Shown: positions 1-5,164 of the stretch, piece after piece | Layout of the letters: each line of letters starts with the position of its first letter | Position numbering within the stretch: the stretch's first letter is position 1 | Position numbers and translations under genes: made by a program | The notes under the pieces: model-generated | The model's database searches: none | What the model saw: the letters and a program-made list of their open reading frames with translations, nothing else | What the model was told of the DNA's origin: nothing | Assembly: GCA_003972865.1 (NCBI GenBank) | Contig: QOAX01000105.1 | Span: forward strand, 1 to 5,164 | Source of the DNA: Verrucomicrobiota bacterium | Lineage (GTDB): Bacteria > Verrucomicrobiota > Verrucomicrobiia > Limisphaerales > UBA1096 | Length of the DNA: 5,164 nucleotides | Direction: 5' to 3'

Positions 1-654
1 GGTATCCTGTTCGGGGCGCTGCTGGGCGGCGCGCTGGCGTACGCTGACGCGCACGGCCGTGTCCCACCCGCACTGGCACTGCTGGCGCTGCTGCCGTTCC
101 TACTCTCGTGGCTCTCGCTAACCGATCGTCTACCGGTCGCGCCAGCGACGCTGCACGCGCTCGCCAACTACGGCTGGCTGGGGCTGCCGCTGCTCTGCGG
201 CGTGCTGGGTATCTGGCGCGACAACCTGCCTGCCATCGCGCTGGGGGCGCTGCTGCTGCTGGTGCAGCCGCTGACGCTGGAGGGCAACGACGTCGCGGCG
301 CTGCTGCCGATACTGGGGTTCATTTTCTGCTTCCTGCTCTACATCGAGCTGGCGTACGACCAGCTGCGCTACGAGCGGCTGGCGCGCATCATGCACCACT
401 CGACCGAGTTCGAGGCGGTGCTCAACTGGTTCGGGGTGATGCTGCTGCTGACGCTCGCCTGCACCACTGCGCTGACCGCTGCCGCTTTCGGCTTCCACGA
501 GGTGCTGGGCGAGGTGCTGCCGGCCCGCTTCCGCAATTCCATTGAGTTCAACACCATCTACGGCCGCGCGCTCTCAGCGATGACTTTCTTCGCACTGTGG
601 GCCATTGCACAGACCATCTTCTCGCGGCAGTTCCTGGCGCGGCAGGTAGAGTAG
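1..654 (+). CDS. Polytopic membrane protein of unknown function (5' end missing)
   Basis: Frame 1 is open from the first base to the TAG at 652-654, giving 217 residues of the C-terminal part; the true start lies left of the window. A GTG at 202 is in frame, but the same hydrophobic coding pattern continues upstream of it, so I do not take it as the start. About six hydrophobic segments are visible, at visible residues 1-16, 22-40, 57-72, 76-93, 99-118 and 141-165, with another at 188-208. A charged stretch at 115-140 (IELAYDQLRYERLARIMHH) between two membrane segments looks like a conserved cytosolic or amphipathic linker. There is no signal peptide to assess and no catalytic motif I recognise. 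Codons are strongly GC-ending, as in the next two genes. The downstream gene begins 57 nt later on the same strand. I do not recognise the family and assign no function; it could be part of a transporter or an integral membrane scaffold. Confidence 0.8.
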   Translation, partial: GILFGALLGGALAYADAHGRVPPALALLALLPFLLSWLSLTDRLPVAPATLHALANYGWLGLPLLCGVLGIWRDNLPAIALGALLLLVQPLTLEGNDVAALLPILGFIFCFLLYIELAYDQLRYERLARIMHHSTEFEAVLNWFGVMLLLTLACTTALTAAAFGFHEVLGEVLPARFRNSIEFNTIYGRALSAMTFFALWAIAQTIFSRQFLARQVE

Positions 655-683
655 GACGTACCTGTAGCGACATGCCCGCAGCC

Positions 684-691
684 GCTTAAAC
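684..691 (+). promoter_or_regulatory. TATA-like element upstream of the glycerate kinase gene
   Basis: The sequence GCTTAAAC is an AT-rich island in a very GC-rich spacer. Its TTAAAC begins 26 nt before the ATG at 712. That is about the archaeal TATA-to-transcription-start distance, so the transcript could be leaderless or nearly so. No convincing purine-rich BRE is seen just upstream. The call is inference from spacing and from similar elements before other genes in the window. Confidence 0.35.
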
Positions 692-711
692 CCGCGAGGC
701 CTGCGCATGGC

Positions 712-1989
712 ATGGAGCTGCGCGTCGATGCTGAGGCCATCTTTCACGTGGCGGTCGCGGCCGTGCTGCCGGAAGCGCTGCTGCCGCAACACCTGCAGCG
801 CGACGGCGACCGGCTGCGCATGCCGGCTCTGGAGCTGGAGTGGAAGCTCGACCGCAACGTCAGACTGGCGGCGTTCGGCAAGGCAGCGCCGGGAATGGTG
901 CGTGCCGCTGAGGCCATCCTCGGCGAGCACATTGTCGCGGGAGTCGCCAGCGTTCCCGTCGGGACGGCGCTGCATGACGGCGTTACCGAGTTCCACCCAG
1001 GTGCCGCCGATAACCTGCCCGACCGCACGGCGATGGAGGCTGCCGAACGCATCCGCGTTCTTGCTGTGGGCGCATCCGAAGGGGAGCTGCTGCTGGTGCT
1101 GATGTCGGGCGGCGGCTCGGCACTGCTGCCACTACCCGCTGCGGGCATTACGCTGGAGCAGAAGCTGGCGGCGACGCGCGCGCTCGCCACTGCGGGGGCG
1201 ACAATCCACGAGCTGAACGCCGTGCGGCGCCACATCTCGGCGCTGAAGGGCGGACGGCTGGCGCAGCTCGCTGCCCCTGCGACGGTTGCCGCGCTTGCCA
1301 TCTCGGACGTCATCGGCGACCCGCTGCCAGATATCGCCTCGGGGCCGACCGTTGGCGATACTTCGACTTACGGTGACTGCCTTGCCATCATCGAGCGACT
1401 CGGTGCCGAGCTACCGCCTGCGGTGCTGGCGCACATTGAGCGCGGTACTGCGGGCGAGCTGGAAGAGACACCATCGGCGACACCGCAGAACGCCTGCACG
1501 GCGGTCATTGGGTCGAACAGGCTGGCGCTCGAGGCGGCGAGTGCCGCGGCGGTTGAGCGTGGCTACGAGGCGAGCATCATCACTGACATGTTGCAGGGTG
1601 AAGCACGCGATGCCGGGAAGCACATCGCGCGGCATCTCGCTGGCGAGCGTGGACGCCATTGCCTGCTGTGGGGAGGTGAGACGACGGTGCGCGTCACCGG
1701 TAAGGGCCGCGGCGGTCGCTGCCAGGAGCTGGCGCTCGCAGCCGCCATCGAGTTGCAGGGTGGCAAAGGAGCTGGCCTGCTCGCTGCGGGTACGGACGGG
1801 CAAGATGGGGCAACAAATACCGCGGGAAGCTGGGGAGACGGCGAAACGGTCGCGCGCGAGGCAGATGCCCTGGCAGCGCTCGCAGACAACGACGCGTATG
1901 GATTCCTCTCTCCGGCAGGGGTATTGTTCCGCCCGGGGCTGACTGGCACCAACGTGATGGATCTGGTCATCGGGCTAGTCGACAGGTAA
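712..1989 (+). CDS. Glycerate 2-kinase (type II, DUF4147/MOFRL family)
   Basis: Predicted cytosolic kinase of 425 residues, a normal family length, converting D-glycerate and ATP to 2-phosphoglycerate. The N-terminal DUF4147 (Rossmann-like) domain covers about residues 5-235. It carries FGKAAPGM at 55-62 with the conserved lysine K57, the glycine-rich loop SGGGSALLPLP at 132-142, HELNAVRRHISALKGGRLA near 166-184, and SDVIGDPLPDIASGPT at 198-213. The C-terminal MOFRL domain, about 315-425, shows GGETTVRV at 321-328, GKGRGGRCQELAL at 330-342 and GTDGQDGATNTAG at 360-372. These features are diagnostic of the family. Such proteins have often been mislabelled 'hydroxypyruvate reductase' (TtuD), but the sequence is that of a kinase. 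ATG 712 is chosen because it begins the conserved domain; the out-of-frame ATG at 707 is ignored. No good Shine-Dalgarno precedes it (GAGG at 696-699 is too far away). The reductase gene starts 24 nt downstream and would supply the D-glycerate substrate. All key motifs look intact. Confidence 0.94.
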   Translation: MELRVDAEAIFHVAVAAVLPEALLPQHLQRDGDRLRMPALELEWKLDRNVRLAAFGKAAPGMVRAAEAILGEHIVAGVASVPVGTALHDGVTEFHPGAADNLPDRTAMEAAERIRVLAVGASEGELLLVLMSGGGSALLPLPAAGITLEQKLAATRALATAGATIHELNAVRRHISALKGGRLAQLAAPATVAALAISDVIGDPLPDIASGPTVGDTSTYGDCLAIIERLGAELPPAVLAHIERGTAGELEETPSATPQNACTAVIGSNRLALEAASAAAVERGYEASIITDMLQGEARDAGKHIARHLAGERGRHCLLWGGETTVRVTGKGRGGRCQELALAAAIELQGGKGAGLLAAGTDGQDGATNTAGSWGDGETVAREADALAALADNDAYGFLSPAGVLFRPGLTGTNVMDLVIGLVDR

Positions 1990-1995
1990 TTAAGT
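1987..1995 (+). promoter_or_regulatory. Possible TATA-like element before the reductase gene
   Basis: TAATTAAGT overlaps the kinase stop codon, and its TTAAGT begins 24 nt before the ATG at 2014. The spacing is close to that of the element before the kinase gene, so the reductase may have its own leaderless promoter. Co-transcription with the kinase gene is equally possible given the short gap. The TAA stop itself contributes half of the AT-richness, so this is weak evidence. Confidence 0.22.
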
Positions 1996-2013
1996 GGGGG
2001 TCGCTGGCGCTGC

Positions 2014-2985
2014 ATGAAGGTCTTCGTCACACGGCGACTGCCGAAGACGGTGATGGGCCGGCTCGAGAAGGCGAACGAAATCTCCGAGTTGCGGGTCAAC
2101 CCGCACGACCGGGTGCTGACGCGTGACGAGCTGGAGGAGGGAACGGCGTGGTGCGACATCCTGCTGAGTCAGCTGGTAGATCCTATCGACGGAGCTTTGA
2201 TGGACTGCAACCCCGGGCTGAAGCTCATTGCCAACTACGCCGTCGGCTACAACAACATCGACGTCGATGCTGCGATCGAGCGGTCAATCCCGGTAACCAA
2301 CACCCCAGGTGTGCTCGACGACTCGACCGCCGACTTGACCTGGGCACTGTTGATGGCAGTCGCGCGGCGTATCGTTGAAGCTGACGGTTACATGCGCACT
2401 GGAAAGTACGACGGCTGGGCGCCGACATTGCTTATGGGCACTGATGTGCACCACAAGACGCTTGGCATTATCGGCCTTGGCCGCATCGGTTTTGCACTCG
2501 CGCAGCGTGCGCAGGGCTTCGGCATGCACATCATCTACAGCGACCTTGAACCGAAGCCGTACGCCGCCGAGGTCAACGCGGAGTACATTGACATGTATAC
2601 CCTGTTGCGCAAGAGTGATTTTGTCTCGCTTCACCCCTTCTACGACAAGAAGTCGCACCACTTAATAGATGAGCGCGAGTTTAAGCAGATGAAGAATAGC
2701 GCCTTCCTGATTAATGTCAGCCGTGGTCCTGTAGTGAACGAAAAGGCACTCGTGAAAGCGCTGAAAGCGGGCGAAATCGCCGGCGCGGCGCTCGATGTCT
2801 ACGAGCACGAGCCAAAGATGGAGCCAGAACTGGCGGAGATGGACAACGTCGTTATCGTCCCGCACATCGCTTCCGCTAGTCTGGAGACCCGCACGGCGAT
2901 GGGCAACATCGCGGTCGATAATGTGCTGGCGCGCTGCCGCGGGGATGCGCTGACGACCTGCCTCAACCCCGAAACGGCAGGGTAG
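2014..2985 (+). CDS. NAD-dependent D-2-hydroxyacid dehydrogenase, likely hydroxypyruvate/glyoxylate reductase
   Basis: Predicted cytosolic oxidoreductase of 323 residues, typical for the family, resembling GyaR/HprA-type enzymes. The split substrate-binding domain comprises about residues 1-100 and 290-323. The Rossmann nucleotide-binding domain lies between, with GLGRIG at 154-159. The catalytic triad is complete: R237 in NVSRGPVVNE, E266 in DVYEHEP and H284 in VPHIASAS. The 29- and 18-residue spacings match what I recall for D-glycerate dehydrogenase. D177 at the end of the second Rossmann strand (IIYSDLEP) favours NAD(H) over NADP(H). Likely reactions are hydroxypyruvate to D-glycerate and glyoxylate to glycolate; specificity cannot be read from sequence alone. 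The neighbouring glycerate 2-kinase makes D-glycerate formation the best guess. The segment 206-214 (LHPFYDKKS) replaces the common LHVPLTPET form. G+C drops in 2581-2760 (85 of 180 counted) and a TTA-ATA codon pair occurs there. The ATG start places the first strand (MKVFVTRRLP) as expected. No clear Shine-Dalgarno is seen. Confidence 0.93.
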   Translation: MKVFVTRRLPKTVMGRLEKANEISELRVNPHDRVLTRDELEEGTAWCDILLSQLVDPIDGALMDCNPGLKLIANYAVGYNNIDVDAAIERSIPVTNTPGVLDDSTADLTWALLMAVARRIVEADGYMRTGKYDGWAPTLLMGTDVHHKTLGIIGLGRIGFALAQRAQGFGMHIIYSDLEPKPYAAEVNAEYIDMYTLLRKSDFVSLHPFYDKKSHHLIDEREFKQMKNSAFLINVSRGPVVNEKALVKALKAGEIAGAALDVYEHEPKMEPELAEMDNVVIVPHIASASLETRTAMGNIAVDNVLARCRGDALTTCLNPETAG

Positions 2986-2991
2986 CGCGAC

Positions 2992-3029
2992 GCGGCGGTG
3001 CGGCAATCGCGCATGCTTGGCGCCGCCGC
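2992..3029 (+). other. GC-rich hairpin in the spacer after the reductase gene
   Basis: GCGGCGGTGC at 2992-3001 can pair with GCGCCGCCGC at 3020-3029, with one G-U pair, leaving an 18-nt loop. It starts 7 nt after the reductase stop codon. It could shape the 3' end of the kinase-reductase transcript. No T-run follows directly, and archaeal termination relies mainly on T-runs, so I do not call it a terminator. In such GC-rich DNA a stem like this can occur by chance. Confidence 0.25.
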
Positions 3030-3133
3030 AGCGTTTATCATTACCCCTGCGCCCGGCAATTCGCCTCGGGCTTCGGAGGAGAGCTCACAGTTATTTACCT
3101 CAATTCCCGCTCGGGGCAACCTGGTCTGCGCCA

Positions 3134-3144
3134 CCCTTTTAGCG
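3134..3144 (+). promoter_or_regulatory. TATA-like element upstream of guaAA
   Basis: CCCTTTTAGCG is a local AT-rich island in GC-rich DNA and resembles CCTTTTAAACG before the transporter gene. The TTAGCG part begins 26 nt before the GTG at 3165 and 41 nt before the ATG at 3180. Transcription starting near 3165 would give either a leaderless GTG start or a leader of about 15 nt before ATG 3180. This is inferred from spacing only. Confidence 0.3.
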
Positions 3145-3179
3145 ACATCCACCTGCCGCCGGCCGTGAGCTTCGCAGGA

Positions 3180-3755
3180 ATGCCAATTGCGGTCGTCGAC
3201 AACGGCGGCCAGTGGACGCACCGTGAATGGCGAGTGCTCAACTACCTCGGCTGCGACGCGGAGATTGTGCCGAACACGACCTCCCCATCGGAACTGGAGC
3301 GCTTCCGGGCGCTTGTGCTCTCGGGCGGCGCGCCGCGCATCGAATCCGAGTCGGAAGCGCTGGGACTCACCGCAGAATACCTTGACGCCGCCCGCTGGCC
3401 CATCCTCGGCATCTGCGTCGGCCACCAGTATATGGCAACCCACTATGGCGGTGCGGCCGGCCCGGCGAAGGTGCCGGAATTCGGGTCGGCGCGGGTCACG
3501 GTCGCCGAGCGGGGCTGGCTAATGGAGGGGCTGCCGAACGAGTTAACGGTTTGGGAGAGTCATAACGACGAGGTGACGCGGCTGCCCGACGGGTTCGACA
3601 TCCTGGCGTCGAGCGACGACTGCGTGGTGCAGGCGATGCAGCATCGCAAGCTACCGTATGCGGGAGTGCAATACCATCCCGAGGTCGAGCACACGGAGTA
3701 CGGCGCAGAATTATTCCATAATTTTTTGAACAAAGCTTTGAAATGGAATGAATAA
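3180..3755 (+). CDS. guaAA: GMP synthase, glutaminase subunit A (archaeal split form)
   Basis: Class I glutamine amidotransferase of 191 residues that hydrolyses glutamine and passes ammonia to the separate GuaAB ATP-pyrophosphatase, which aminates XMP to GMP. In bacteria and eukaryotes the two parts are fused; here the protein ends after the glutaminase domain, as in archaea. Visible motifs are VDNGGQWTHREWRVL at 6-20, PNTT at 31-34, the oxyanion loop LSGGAP at 47-52, the nucleophile elbow GICVGHQ at 77-83 with C79, VWESHNDEV at 124-132, and VQYHPEVEHTEYG at 163-175 with H166 and E168. The catalytic triad is complete. I chose ATG 3180 because the family normally starts a few residues before VDNGGQ. 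GTG 3165 would add five residues (MSFAG) and fits the upstream TATA-like element better, so it remains an alternative. AGGA abuts the ATG, too close for a Shine-Dalgarno. The partner subunit is not in the window. The last 14 codons (3711-3752) are abruptly AT-rich, yet the family-like ending YGAELFHNFL runs through the change. Confidence 0.95.
   Translation: MPIAVVDNGGQWTHREWRVLNYLGCDAEIVPNTTSPSELERFRALVLSGGAPRIESESEALGLTAEYLDAARWPILGICVGHQYMATHYGGAAGPAKVPEFGSARVTVAERGWLMEGLPNELTVWESHNDEVTRLPDGFDILASSDDCVVQAMQHRKLPYAGVQYHPEVEHTEYGAELFHNFLNKALKWNE
3708..3730. other. Sharp base-composition boundary inside the end of guaAA
   Basis: G+C is 38 of 60 in 3601-3660 and 18 of 60 in 3721-3780 by direct count. 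The change falls within a few bases of 3710: codons up to GAA 3708-3710 are GC-rich, and those after are TTA, TTC, CAT, AAT, TTT, TTG. The reading frame and protein motif continue across it. To the right the low G+C persists to the window end (17 of 60 in 3841-3900, 27 of 60 in 4321-4380). No direct repeat, tRNA or integrase is seen at the boundary. A recombination edge, an acquired segment and an assembly join are all possible. Confidence 0.7.
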
Positions 3756-3768
3756 CAGGTCCATACTG

Positions 3769-3774
3769 TTTTTT
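3769..3774 (+). terminator. T-run terminator after guaAA
   Basis: Six consecutive T residues begin 14 nt after the guaAA stop codon, with no stable hairpin before them. Archaeal RNA polymerase can terminate at such T-runs without a hairpin. A T6 run in AT-rich DNA is also easy to get by chance, so the call rests mainly on its position. Confidence 0.4.
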
Positions 3775-3797
3775 ACCCAAACACAGAGGTTATTTCC

Positions 3798-3805
3798 TTT
3801 TAAAC
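3798..3805 (+). promoter_or_regulatory. TATA-like element upstream of the transporter gene
   Basis: TTTTAAAC lies so that its TTAAAC begins 25 nt before the ATG at 3825. This is nearly the same arrangement as before the glycerate kinase gene (26 nt). It predicts transcription starting at or next to the A of ATG, that is, a leaderless message, in line with the lack of a Shine-Dalgarno. The upstream bases TATTTC are a poor BRE match. Confidence 0.42.
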
Positions 3806-3824
3806 GGGGTCTCTTTAGTTGATT

Positions 3825-5164
3825 ATGGACCCTATTGCTAAATTATTCAGCTTGAGTTCTAAATTGGAAAATCTTTCTGATGATAAAGAGAAAGCGATTA
3901 GTGGTTATGGATACTATGATTGGGGAAAATCTGCTTTTGAGACCAGTGTCACAGTGGCAATACTTCCTGTTTGGTATACCTATTTATTCCTTGAAGCTAA
4001 TGGACTGACCACATCTATTGGTTCGACCCCAATGACTGCAGATGCGGTATGGTCTTTGGTTCTTGCAATATCTACTTTGTCTGTTGCGATTGTTAGTCCC
4101 TCTTTTGGTGTAATAGCCGATCGTCGTCTGATTAAGAAAAAGTGGTTAAAAATCCTGACATATGTTGGAGCCGGCGCAACTTTCCTTCTAGCCTTCGCAC
4201 CTTTGTTTGGAAACGCGTCATGGATTTGGTTAATGGTTATGTTTCTTCTTGCGAATGTAGGTCTAAATGGTGCTGGAGTCTTTTACAATGCACTTTTGCC
4301 ACATTTAGGCAAAGAGGATGAGATGGACGATATTTCGAACAGAGCTTTTGCCTATGGATATCTGGGTGGAGGCTTACTTCTCGTAGTTCATATTGGTCTA
4401 GTATTAGGTGTTGAAGCTGATTGGGTTATCCCTTTCTGTATGGCAACAGCTGGGTTGTGGTGGTATGGATTTGCACTTTTCACCTTTATGTGGGTTCCTG
4501 AACCACCTATCGAAAATGAGATGGAAAAACTGAAGTTCAGGGAAGCAGCACGTTTTGCGGTTGGTGAAGTAAAACAAACACTGAAGGACTACAAGGCATT
4601 TCCAACATTATTCTTGTACATGCTTGCATATTTCTTCTTTATTGATGGAATTAATACTATAACTGCCTTAGGTGGCGTGTATGGGGTTTCTGTACTAGGC
4701 ATAGGTGCATTTGGTCTAATGCTTACTATTTTAGCCATTCAATTTATTGCAGCACCTTTTGCAATCATATTCACTAAGATTGCAGATAGAATAGGAACCA
4801 AAAGAGCGCTCTTTATTTCGATTACAGGATGGGTTGTTTTGTGTTTTGCCGCACTTGCCTTTGCACCACTCGAGCTAGAATCACATGAAGATTATGATAT
4901 CCTCTATGAGTGGAATGAGAGTGAAGAAATATACACAGTTTATGCGTCTTGGTCGACACATGAGTTAGCTCAAAAAGTGTATTATGAAGACAAAGAGTTT
5001 GACGAGCAGGCATGGGCAAAGAAGTGGTCATACCTTCTCCCCACCAATAATAGTGAAAATCAAAAGTTAGACACTTTGGAATGGGCATGGGGAGAAACTG
5101 AAGAGGAACCAAACAAGGTGCCTCTTGATGGAGTACTAAACTATGATAGTTGCAGTGATTCCCA
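3825..5164 (+). CDS. UMF1/Atg22-like major facilitator transporter (3' end missing)
   Basis: I translated frame 3 from ATG 3825 to the window edge: 446 codons with no stop or frameshift. An in-frame TAG at 3816-3818 bounds the start; TTG 3819 is the only alternative. The signature YDWGKSAFET at 31-40 before the first membrane helix and SNRAFAYGYLGGGLLL near 172-187 point to the UMF1 (Atg22-like) branch of the MFS. Nine helices are seen near 38-57, 74-97, 109-129, 132-157, 176-197, 200-225, 259-285, 293-317 and 328-349. The MFS cytosolic loops GVIADRR (95-101) and KIADRIGTKR (318-327) sit after helices 2 and 8 as expected. A charged stretch at 226-258 links the two halves. From residue 350 to the edge comes a hydrophilic, acidic segment of at least 97 residues, predicted extracytoplasmic, with sequons N364-E-S and N408-N-S. 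The remaining helices should lie beyond the window. The substrate is unknown. Codon use is AT-rich (AGA, TTA, ATA common), unlike the genes to the left. Confidence 0.88.
   Translation, partial: MDPIAKLFSLSSKLENLSDDKEKAISGYGYYDWGKSAFETSVTVAILPVWYTYLFLEANGLTTSIGSTPMTADAVWSLVLAISTLSVAIVSPSFGVIADRRLIKKKWLKILTYVGAGATFLLAFAPLFGNASWIWLMVMFLLANVGLNGAGVFYNALLPHLGKEDEMDDISNRAFAYGYLGGGLLLVVHIGLVLGVEADWVIPFCMATAGLWWYGFALFTFMWVPEPPIENEMEKLKFREAARFAVGEVKQTLKDYKAFPTLFLYMLAYFFFIDGINTITALGGVYGVSVLGIGAFGLMLTILAIQFIAAPFAIIFTKIADRIGTKRALFISITGWVVLCFAALAFAPLELESHEDYDILYEWNESEEIYTVYASWSTHELAQKVYYEDKEFDEQAWAKKWSYLLPTNNSENQKLDTLEWAWGETEEEPNKVPLDGVLNYDSCSDS

Noticed and set aside
202..654. GTG at 202 as the start of the first gene
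   Set aside because: The frame is open to base 1 with the same hydrophobic helix pattern and codon use, so the gene is cut by the window edge, not started at 202.
744..1313. Long open frame on the - strand inside the glycerate kinase gene (189 codons)
   Set aside because: It is Ser/Ala/Arg-rich low-complexity translation antisense to a fully motif-supported kinase gene. In GC-rich DNA such shadow frames are expected.
1286..1942. 218-codon + strand frame overlapping the kinase gene
   Set aside because: Arg/Ser-rich out-of-frame shadow with no recognisable motif; the kinase frame carries all family signatures.
712..1989. Annotating this gene as hydroxypyruvate reductase (the historical TtuD label)
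   Set aside because: The DUF4147/MOFRL motifs identify glycerate 2-kinase; the actual reductase is the next gene, with a Rossmann fold and an R-E-H triad.
3075..3081. GGAGGAG as a Shine-Dalgarno for a small gene in the spacer
   Set aside because: No ATG, GTG or TTG follows at a suitable distance in a frame with coding character.
2799..3443. 214-codon - strand frame spanning the reductase end, the spacer and guaAA
   Set aside because: It is antisense to two well-supported genes and has no domain I recognise. It would need a gene overlapping both.
3756..3824. A tRNA, attachment site or integrase remnant at the composition boundary
   Set aside because: No cloverleaf, CCA-like end, direct repeat or recombinase fragment could be seen in this short spacer.
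4822..5112. 96-codon - strand frame within the transporter region
   Set aside because: It lies opposite the continuous transporter frame. Its His/Thr/Leu-rich product has no recognisable features, though AT-rich context makes such frames less trivial.

Overview
The window most likely comes from an archaeon of the Thermoplasmatota side of the Euryarchaeota. An uncultured marine Group II/III-type genome is a reasonable guess. The strongest evidence is a stand-alone glutaminase subunit of GMP synthase. That split form is the archaeal arrangement, and its segments NGGQWTHREWRVL and VWESHND resemble what I recall of the Thermoplasma protein. No clear Shine-Dalgarno sequence lies at normal spacing before any start. 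Weak TATA-like TTAA elements do sit 24 to 26 nt upstream of several starts, which fits leaderless archaeal transcription. The lineage is inferred from these features; no search was run.

Layout, all on the + strand. 1-654: 3' part of a gene for a polytopic membrane protein I do not recognise. 712-1989: glycerate 2-kinase of the DUF4147/MOFRL type. 2014-2985: NAD-dependent D-2-hydroxyacid dehydrogenase, probably a hydroxypyruvate/glyoxylate reductase. 2986-3164: non-coding spacer with one GC-rich hairpin and a weak promoter-like element. 3180-3755: GMP synthase glutaminase subunit (guaAA). 3756-3824: AT-rich spacer with a T-run terminator and a promoter-like element. 3825 to the window end: 5' part of a UMF1/Atg22-like major facilitator transporter, still open at the edge.

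The kinase and reductase make a coherent pair. The reductase would turn hydroxypyruvate (or glyoxylate) into D-glycerate (or glycolate). The kinase would then phosphorylate D-glycerate to 2-phosphoglycerate, feeding lower glycolysis or gluconeogenesis. They are 24 nt apart and could be co-transcribed. The GMP synthase subunit needs a separate ATP-pyrophosphatase subunit that is not in this window.

The most striking feature is an abrupt drop in base composition near position 3710, inside the last 14 codons of guaAA. I counted 38 G+C in 3601-3660 and 18 in 3721-3780. Everything to the right, including the whole transporter, is AT-rich with AT-ending codons. This may be a recombination or island boundary, or an assembly join. 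The second point of interest is a long, acidic, tryptophan-rich insertion after the ninth membrane segment of the transporter, predicted to lie outside the cell. I saw no RNA genes, CRISPR arrays, insertion sequences or obvious defence system.
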